Translations under genes and position numbers: made by a program
Part shown: piece by piece, positions 59,303 to 64,000 of the stretch
How the letters are laid out: the number at the start of each line of letters is the position of its first letter
Numbering within the stretch: the first letter of the stretch is position 1
The notes under the pieces: generated by a model
Told to the model about the DNA's origin: nothing
Database searches by the model: none
What the model saw: the letters and a program-made list of their open reading frames with translations, nothing else
Assembly (NCBI GenBank): GCA_041675505.1
Contig: JBAYTR010000004.1
Coordinates: forward strand, 62,001 to 126,000
From: JAGPCK01 sp041675505
Lineage (GTDB): Bacteria > Bacteroidota > Bacteroidia > UKL13-3
Direction: 5' to 3'
DNA length: 64,000 bases

Positions 59303-60495
59303 TGTCAGCCGCTTTAAAAATAGAAAACATATCAAAAAGTTTTAAACGAAGCGGTTATAAACAACCTTACAAAAGTTTGCGGGAAGACCTGATGCAATTG
59401 TTTGCCCGAAAAAAAGAGAAAAAATTTACAGCAATTGATAGCATTTCCTTTGATGTAAATACAGGTGAAACACTTGGCATTATAGGCAGAAATGGTGCAG
59501 GAAAATCCACCTTACTAAAGCTCATATCAGGCATCAGCTTACCTGACAGCGGCAAAATATACATCAACGGCAGTGTAAGTAGCCTGCTGGAATTGGGAAC
59601 AGGTTTTCACCCTGAGTTAACCGGATACGAAAACATTCTTTTCAGCGGGGCTCTTTTAGGCATGAGCAAAAAAGAGGTATTGGAAAAGGCGGATGAAATT
59701 ATTGCTTTTGCCGGGTTGGAAGATTTTATACAAACACCCGTAAAACACTACTCCAGCGGCATGCAGTTAAGACTGGGGTTTTCAGTAAATGCTCACCTTA
59801 ATGCAGAGATAATCTTAATTGATGAGGTACTGGCTGTGGGCGATGCCGCTTTTCAGAAGAAGTGCTTTTCAAAGGTTGATGAAATCAAACGTTCAGGTAA
59901 AACTATTCTACTGGTTAGTCACCAACTGGAGCAGATTAAGAAATACTGCAACCGGGTAATTTGGATAGACGAAGGAAAAATAATGGCAGCAGGAAATGCG
60001 GAAGAAACCTGTGCGCTTTACCTGAATTCACTTACAACTGCAAAACCATTAACAGAAATCGTTTTCAAAGGCAGTCTCTCAGAAAATATACACTTTACTG
60101 CTGTGAGCATAAACGAACGGGAACAGGAACTCCATTTCTCACCGGCACAAGGGCTACGTTTCACTTACACGTTTGAGGTAAACAATGCCTTGTTCTTCAG
60201 AAGTGCCGTAAGTATTTTAAAAGATGACATAAGGTTGTTTACTCTGCATGATTTTAACGAAGCGGTAAATACACCTGAAGGCACTCATCAGGTTAGCTTC
60301 ACCTTACCTGCTCATTTGTTAAGACCCGGTCGGTACAGCATTGCATTGGGCGGACATGATACTGAAAACACCCATTGGATATGGGGTGAAAATGTTGCTG
60401 CCTTTACAATTGATGAGGTATGGGATGAATTAACTGACCCCACTGCACATGGCATTTTTACTCTATCAAGGGCTATCCAACGAATACGGTTATGA
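59302..60495 (+). CDS. Polysaccharide ABC transporter ATP-binding protein with C-terminal Wzt domain
   Basis: A 397-residue protein. The ATPase (about 1-235) has Walker A GRNGAGKSTLL, signature YSSGMQLRLGF, Walker B ILIDEVLAVGD and H-loop LVSHQ. The C-terminal Wzt-type beta-sandwich (about 250-395) is a carbohydrate-binding domain that, in known O-antigen exporters, recognises the finished chain end. Its presence implies a defined terminal modification on the exported glycan. It overlaps the permease by 1 bp and the next gene by 4 bp (ATGA). Confidence 0.93.
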   Translation: MSAALKIENISKSFKRSGYKQPYKSLREDLMQLFARKKEKKFTAIDSISFDVNTGETLGIIGRNGAGKSTLLKLISGISLPDSGKIYINGSVSSLLELGTGFHPELTGYENILFSGALLGMSKKEVLEKADEIIAFAGLEDFIQTPVKHYSSGMQLRLGFSVNAHLNAEIILIDEVLAVGDAAFQKKCFSKVDEIKRSGKTILLVSHQLEQIKKYCNRVIWIDEGKIMAAGNAEETCALYLNSLTTAKPLTEIVFKGSLSENIHFTAVSINEREQELHFSPAQGLRFTYTFEVNNALFFRSAVSILKDDIRLFTLHDFNEAVNTPEGTHQVSFTLPAHLLRPGRYSIALGGHDTENTHWIWGENVAAFTIDEVWDELTDPTAHGIFTLSRAIQRIRL

Positions 60496-61160
60496 GTAGT
60501 ATCCCTAAGATAATTCACTATTGCAGGTTTGGCCATTTATCAGCAAACGAACTGCAAAATAAGTGTTTGAAAAGCTGGGAAAGGTTACTGCCCGAGTATA
60601 CATTTCAACAGTGGAACGAACACAACATGCCCACTGATTCCGGTTACTTACAGAGCGCCCTGAAAAATAAAAAGTGGGCCAATGCTTCCAATTACATGCG
60701 GGCAAGAGCCCTGTGTGAACAAGGCGGTATATATCTGGATACGGATATTGAACTATTGAAATCATTTGATCACCTGCTCAATAATGAAATGTTTTTAGGC
60801 TACGAAGACGATGCCTTCATCAACAATGCGGTATGGGGAAGTATAGCCCAACACCCGTTCAGTAAACTGGTAATGGATAACATTGAGCAGAATTTTGATG
60901 GTAAGGAGGAGGCCAACCTGAGTTCTCCGAAACTCATTACCCGCCTGCTTCAATCGGATAAAACTAACAAAGTCTCCATTCGCCTGTATCCGAGAGAGTA
61001 CTTTTATCCTATACATTGGGATAAAAACATCCCGGATTTGTTTACTGAAAATACCTGTTGCATACACCATTGGGAAGGAAGTTGGAAAGAAGCGAGTAAG
61101 AATAGTTTTTTAAAAAAACTTTTGAAATTTGCCGGAATTAAATCTTCTGCTGCACGGTAG
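60492..61160 (+). CDS. Glycosyltransferase with DXD sugar-binding region (OCH1/TcdA-like)
   Basis: A 222-residue protein of the small capsular/OCH1 transferase type: IPKIIHYCRFGHLSANELQN and CLKSWERLLPEYTFQQWNEH at the N-terminus, ASNYMRARALCEQGGIYLDT followed by DIELLKSF, where DTD is the metal-binding DXD. Its usual role is adding a hexose or galactose-type sugar in surface glycans. The start overlaps the ABC gene stop by 4 bp. A 7-bp stem (GTAGTTT/AAACTAC, 61157-61179) begins at its stop codon and may be a weak terminator. Confidence 0.85.
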   Translation: MSSIPKIIHYCRFGHLSANELQNKCLKSWERLLPEYTFQQWNEHNMPTDSGYLQSALKNKKWANASNYMRARALCEQGGIYLDTDIELLKSFDHLLNNEMFLGYEDDAFINNAVWGSIAQHPFSKLVMDNIEQNFDGKEEANLSSPKLITRLLQSDKTNKVSIRLYPREYFYPIHWDKNIPDLFTENTCCIHHWEGSWKEASKNSFLKKLLKFAGIKSSAAR

Positions 61161-61226
61161 TTTGTTTTACATAAACTACAACTTTCATTCAGCTGGATTT
61201 CTGCAAAACCACAAAAAATATCGCAC

Positions 61227-62123
61227 CTAGGACAAAAATGTATCGGGTAAGCCGGAAAGATGTTTTTGTGTAAGACAAAAAATATTATCCTCTTCGGGTA
61301 AATTCCATGATGATTGTACCTCCACCAAAGGTGATATTTTTCGCTTGGTACCTTTCAGTTTAAAAATACGGTACTCATTGACTCCCTTAATAAAATCAAA
61401 TAAGTCTTGTTGATCTGAAACTGACAAATGGCCACACTCCAGTATAAGAGCCGGTGGATCTAGTGAATTAAGTTTGTTTCGGGCCCCTTTCAGTACCTGA
61501 AGTTCGTGACCTTCCACATCGGCCTTAATTAGTTGTACTTCGCCAATCTCGGTGTACGTATCTAACGGTTTTACCAACACCTCCGCCACCTCTGATTTTT
61601 GTTCACTCTCGGGGATGAGCCCGAAAGTACCCCGGTTGTTGGTTTGATTGTTTGCCATCCGCCCGTGATGTAGCGTTTCTCCCAAAGCCTCTTTGTATGC
61701 ACAAATCTGAGAGAACCCGTTTAATGTTATGTTTTGTTGTAGCAACTGATGCGTAGACGGAATAGGTTCAAAAGAGAAAACTGTACCTTGTTTACCCACT
61801 ATGTCTGCAGCCAGTAAACTCATTAACCCTATATGGGCACCGGCATCCACTACCCTATCACCGGGATTTAACAAGTGTTGCATCACAAACAGGGTTCCTT
61901 TTTCATAAGTACCGGTATAGTAAATTGACCGCTCAACAAAATTATCCTCCAGCGGATTAACCACCATATTGAAGTTGTAGCATGTGGGGACAACTGTAGA
62001 ACCAACTGGCGAAGGCAAAAGCAATCTGGATAAAGCAACTGCTGCACTGCCGCTGCCTTTGAAATTAAGATCATAAATACAGTTCACCAATTGATGAACT
62101 GATGCGAAACGCTCACTTGTCAT
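61227..62123 (-). CDS. FkbM-family methyltransferase
   Basis: 298 residues from the ATG at 62123, supported by the -7 element just upstream. The SAM-binding Rossmann core is visible: PGDRVVDAGAHIGLMSLLAA (motif I), VFSFEPIPSTHQLLQQNI, and LIKADVEGHELQVLKGA near the end. FkbM enzymes O-methylate sugars or other alcohols. It lies on the opposite strand to the surrounding glycosyltransferases and is divergent from the next gene. A likely role is capping or decorating the polysaccharide exported by the Wzt-containing transporter. Confidence 0.88.
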   Translation of the reverse strand: MTSERFASVHQLVNCIYDLNFKGSGSAAVALSRLLLPSPVGSTVVPTCYNFNMVVNPLEDNFVERSIYYTGTYEKGTLFVMQHLLNPGDRVVDAGAHIGLMSLLAADIVGKQGTVFSFEPIPSTHQLLQQNITLNGFSQICAYKEALGETLHHGRMANNQTNNRGTFGLIPESEQKSEVAEVLVKPLDTYTEIGEVQLIKADVEGHELQVLKGARNKLNSLDPPALILECGHLSVSDQQDLFDFIKGVNEYRIFKLKGTKRKISPLVEVQSSWNLPEEDNIFCLTQKHLSGLPDTFLS

Positions 62124-62970
62124 GTACAGAAACAAATTTAATGTAATATTGCAGTGTAAGCACACCAAAATTCCATTACAAACAGTGCCGTCAGTAAAAG
62201 TAATTATACCTTCCAAAATAAAATTTGTTCTGTGGTACTTGTTTAAGTCGCCACAAAGAGAGTTGGGCTGGACAACACTCTTCACGGACCTGAGAGGAAT
62301 TCTGATTTTTCTTTTTCGCAGAAAATTAAAGGTTGCTCAACTGCAACAGGTAACTATATGTACAGGAATATTGAACCGATCTAACAATTATCTGAACTAT
62401 GTGATAGGCAGTTTACAAAACGCCCGACACAAAGAACTTATTGAACTAAGTATATTTGATTGCGGCTCCAGCGATTTACCTGATTTTGAACAGCAGGTAA
62501 AACAACAATGGTCAGGAAAAGTATCTTTTACTACTGTGCAAACAAATTTCTCCAGGTCGTTCACTTTTAACCGTGCTGTGGAACAAGCATCAGGCAAAAT
62601 AATTTTTTTATGCGATGCCGACATGTCAATACCGGAAGATATTGTGGAAATATGCAACCGCCTTACCGGCCCTAAAACAGCTTGGTTCCCTATTTACTTT
62701 TATTTATTCAAAAATAAACCGACAACTACTGAAAAGGAAAACGGTTTGTGGGATCAATACGGTGGAAAAGGGTTGCTCTCCTGTCTGAAAGAAGACTTTC
62801 TGAACATGGGTGGTTTAAATGAACAATTTGTTGCATGGGGTGGCGAGGACACCGATTTATGGGAACGAATGCACCGCAACAGGTTTACGATTATCCGCAA
62901 TAAACAAGATGGTTTAATTCATCACTGGCACACAACGTACAACCCGAAATACCGGTACATGAATGAATGA
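62122..62970 (+). CDS. GT2 glycosyltransferase with chondroitin-synthase-like C-terminal region
   Basis: A 282-residue protein as opened from the ATG at 62122, which overlaps the divergent FkbM start; the true start may be later, such as the TTG at 62239, since the first 35-40 residues show no family resemblance. The catalytic GT-A part has VTICTGILNRSNNYLNYVIG, LSIFDCGSSDLPDF, FTFNRAVEQASGKIIFLCDA and the C-terminal GGLNEQFVAWGGEDTDLWER, the galactosyltransferase-type acceptor motif. It should build the surface glycan. It overlaps the next gene by 8 bp. Confidence 0.8.
   Translation: MYRNKFNVILQCKHTKIPLQTVPSVKVIIPSKIKFVLWYLFKSPQRELGWTTLFTDLRGILIFLFRRKLKVAQLQQVTICTGILNRSNNYLNYVIGSLQNARHKELIELSIFDCGSSDLPDFEQQVKQQWSGKVSFTTVQTNFSRSFTFNRAVEQASGKIIFLCDADMSIPEDIVEICNRLTGPKTAWFPIYFYLFKNKPTTTEKENGLWDQYGGKGLLSCLKEDFLNMGGLNEQFVAWGGEDTDLWERMHRNRFTIIRNKQDGLIHHWHTTYNPKYRYMNE
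62133..62140 (-). promoter_or_regulatory. FkbM gene -7 element
   Basis: On the minus strand TAAATTTG matches TAnnTTTG exactly, 9 nt before the ATG at 62123, implying a near-leaderless transcript. The nearest TTTG at -33 is 25 bp upstream, somewhat far. Confidence 0.5.
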
Positions 62971-63736
62971 TATGCGACAACCACTTGTTTCTATAGTAAC
63001 TCCCAGCTACAATCAGGCAAAGTATTTAGAGCAGACTATTGTTTCTGTATTGGGTCAAACTTACCCCAACATTGAATACATTATCATTGACGGAAATTCA
63101 ACCGATGGTTCTCTTGACATTATTCAACGGTATAAAGATCAATTGAAGTTTTGGGTTAGCGAACCGGATGAAGGGCAAACAAATGCTGTAAACAAAGGCC
63201 TAAAACACTGCAAAGGTGAGTTATTTTCTTTTCTGAACAGTGATGACATTTTAGAACCCGATGCAGTTGAAAATGCCGTTAATGCCTATCTGCAAAATTC
63301 AACTCATGCAGTTTACTATGGACAGTGCAGCATCATTGACGAAAAAGGTACGATTATTAAAACAGCGCATGGCGGTGAAGTAAGCCATGCTCATTTAGTA
63401 AACAAAAGTATGCTCCCGCTTATTTACCAACCCGCCTGTTTTTTCAATACCACTATTGACTTGCGCCAACCCATGTTCAGGGAAAAAAATATGATTGATT
63501 ACGAGTTACTTCTTTGGTTAAGCAAGCGGTATTCTTTCGCTTATCTTCCCACCCCTTTTGCCCGCTACAGAATACATACACAATCAAGAACTCAATTGGA
63601 ATCTCTTACTATTTATCGGGATAAGCTTCGCATTCAGTTGCAGTACGGAGCCGGCTTGGCTGTCTATTGGAAAATGCTGAAGCTAAAATGTAAAGCAGCA
63701 ATTGGAATAGTTAAATTTCCAGACGCTTCGAAATAA
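62963..63736 (+). CDS. GT2 family glycosyltransferase
   Basis: A 257-residue soluble transferase of the common GT2 type: PLVSIVTPSYNQAKYLEQTI, IDGNSTDGSLDII, WVSEPDEGQTNAVNKGL, and FSFLNSDDILEPDAVENAVN with the DXD-like SDD. The C-terminal part (FARYRIHTQSRTQ) is typical of enzymes adding hexoses in O-antigen clusters. The stop overlaps the convergent minus-strand gene by 26 bp. Confidence 0.9.
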   Translation: MNDMRQPLVSIVTPSYNQAKYLEQTIVSVLGQTYPNIEYIIIDGNSTDGSLDIIQRYKDQLKFWVSEPDEGQTNAVNKGLKHCKGELFSFLNSDDILEPDAVENAVNAYLQNSTHAVYYGQCSIIDEKGTIIKTAHGGEVSHAHLVNKSMLPLIYQPACFFNTTIDLRQPMFREKNMIDYELLLWLSKRYSFAYLPTPFARYRIHTQSRTQLESLTIYRDKLRIQLQYGAGLAVYWKMLKLKCKAAIGIVKFPDASK

Positions 63737-64000
63737 AATTAACTACAGGAGAAAGGTACAGCGAAACATTCGAAGTATCATATTTTTGTTCAAAATCGGT
63801 ATGTGTAGCCGGAAGATCCTGTTTAAGAATGGTATCCAACAACTCATTTTTATCTGCAATCAATCTGCTGCCCGATTCGCGCAACAAGTCACCTAATCCC
63901 CCGGCATCATTTCCAATTACAGGTGTGCCCACAAGTATGCTTTCATGCGCTACCCTGTTCCAACCTTCATTTATCCTGATAAAAGCAACAGTATATAAAG
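63711..64000 (-). CDS. Glycosyltransferase (GT4-like), C-terminal part, runs past the right edge
   Basis: The minus-strand frame stays open to the window edge, giving 96 residues of a C-terminus. They include FIRINEGWNRVAHESILVGT and PVIGNDAGGLGDLLRESGSR, the GT4 pattern in which the Glu of AHES contacts the donor sugar. The N-terminal domain lies outside. It belongs to the same glycan cluster, transcribed towards the GT2 gene and overlapping it by 26 bp. A later GTG (63932) is inside the domain and is not the start. Confidence 0.8.
   Translation of the reverse strand, partial: LYTVAFIRINEGWNRVAHESILVGTPVIGNDAGGLGDLLRESGSRLIADKNELLDTILKQDLPATHTDFEQKYDTSNVSLYLSPVVNFISKRLEI

Noticed and set aside
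1..64000. CRISPR array, tRNA or rRNA genes
   Set aside because: No regular direct repeats with spacers, no cloverleaf-like segments and no rRNA-like stretches were noticed. This was reading by eye, so a tRNA search would be the deciding test.

Overview
This window looks like the chromosome of an aerobic member of the Bacteroidota. Three secreted proteins carry type IX secretion (T9SS) C-terminal sorting domains. The RNA polymerase omega-like gene is the Rpb6-type form found in this phylum. DUF4835 and DUF4199 proteins are present, and several genes have the Bacteroidota promoter pattern TTTG-(about 19-20 bp)-TAnnTTTG just upstream of their start codons. Spacing is tight, with many 1-4 bp start/stop overlaps, and base composition is moderate (roughly 40-45% GC by eye). 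I saw no rRNA, tRNA, CRISPR array, transposase or integrase.

Layout. (1) 1-6957: the C-terminal part of a TamB-like protein, fabI, a VIT-family transporter, a DUF1801 protein and a secreted TIM-barrel-like protein. (2) 7137-16158: a respiratory operon encoding an aa3-type oxidase and its assembly factors: a cytochrome c-CoxB fusion, CoxA, CtaA, CtaB, two subunit III proteins, subunit IV, SCO, DUF420, a tiny CPMCR protein and DUF983. A terminator-like hairpin lies inside the start of the SCO gene. (3) 16211-24124: mostly minus-strand repair and regulation genes (recA, a PepSY-like protein, nth, an ECF sigma factor with a small partner, a START-like protein and an HTH regulator), with uvrA on the plus strand. 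(4) 24342-36429: envelope and miscellaneous genes: a CsgG-like protein, a CarF/Kua-type lipid desaturase, a lipoprotein phosphodiesterase, two T9SS cargo proteins, PIN-PhoH ATPase, a cation efflux protein, an Hpt protein, a lipoprotein, a sigma-54 response regulator and an NlpC/P60 peptidase. (5) 36556-41522: a core operon bamD - rpoZ-like - coaBC - DUF4835 - recN. (6) 41523-44838: an AT-rich accessory insert with one large gene, a HEPN-STAND-TPR-cold-shock-like protein that is the best candidate for an undescribed (probably anti-phage) system, followed by a structured intergenic repeat. (7) 44839-52734: cupin, MDR oxidoreductase, CotH/T9SS protein, cysteine-peptidase-fold protein, L-2-hydroxyglutarate oxidase and a BatA-like protein. 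(8) 52731-64000: a pseudo-dihydroorotase, an unknown acidic protein and DUF4199 lead into a surface-polysaccharide cluster (glycosyltransferases, a Wzm/Wzt ABC exporter and an FkbM methyltransferase) that continues past the right edge.

How it fits together. The oxidase block contains the structural subunits, heme A synthesis and copper delivery. The bamD block combines outer-membrane assembly, CoA synthesis and repair. The right-hand cluster builds and exports a glycan by the ABC-transporter route. Regulation is visible as perfect inverted repeats that flank or overlap promoters of the HTH gene (24129-24181), a lipoprotein gene (33797-33836) and recA (17274-17300).
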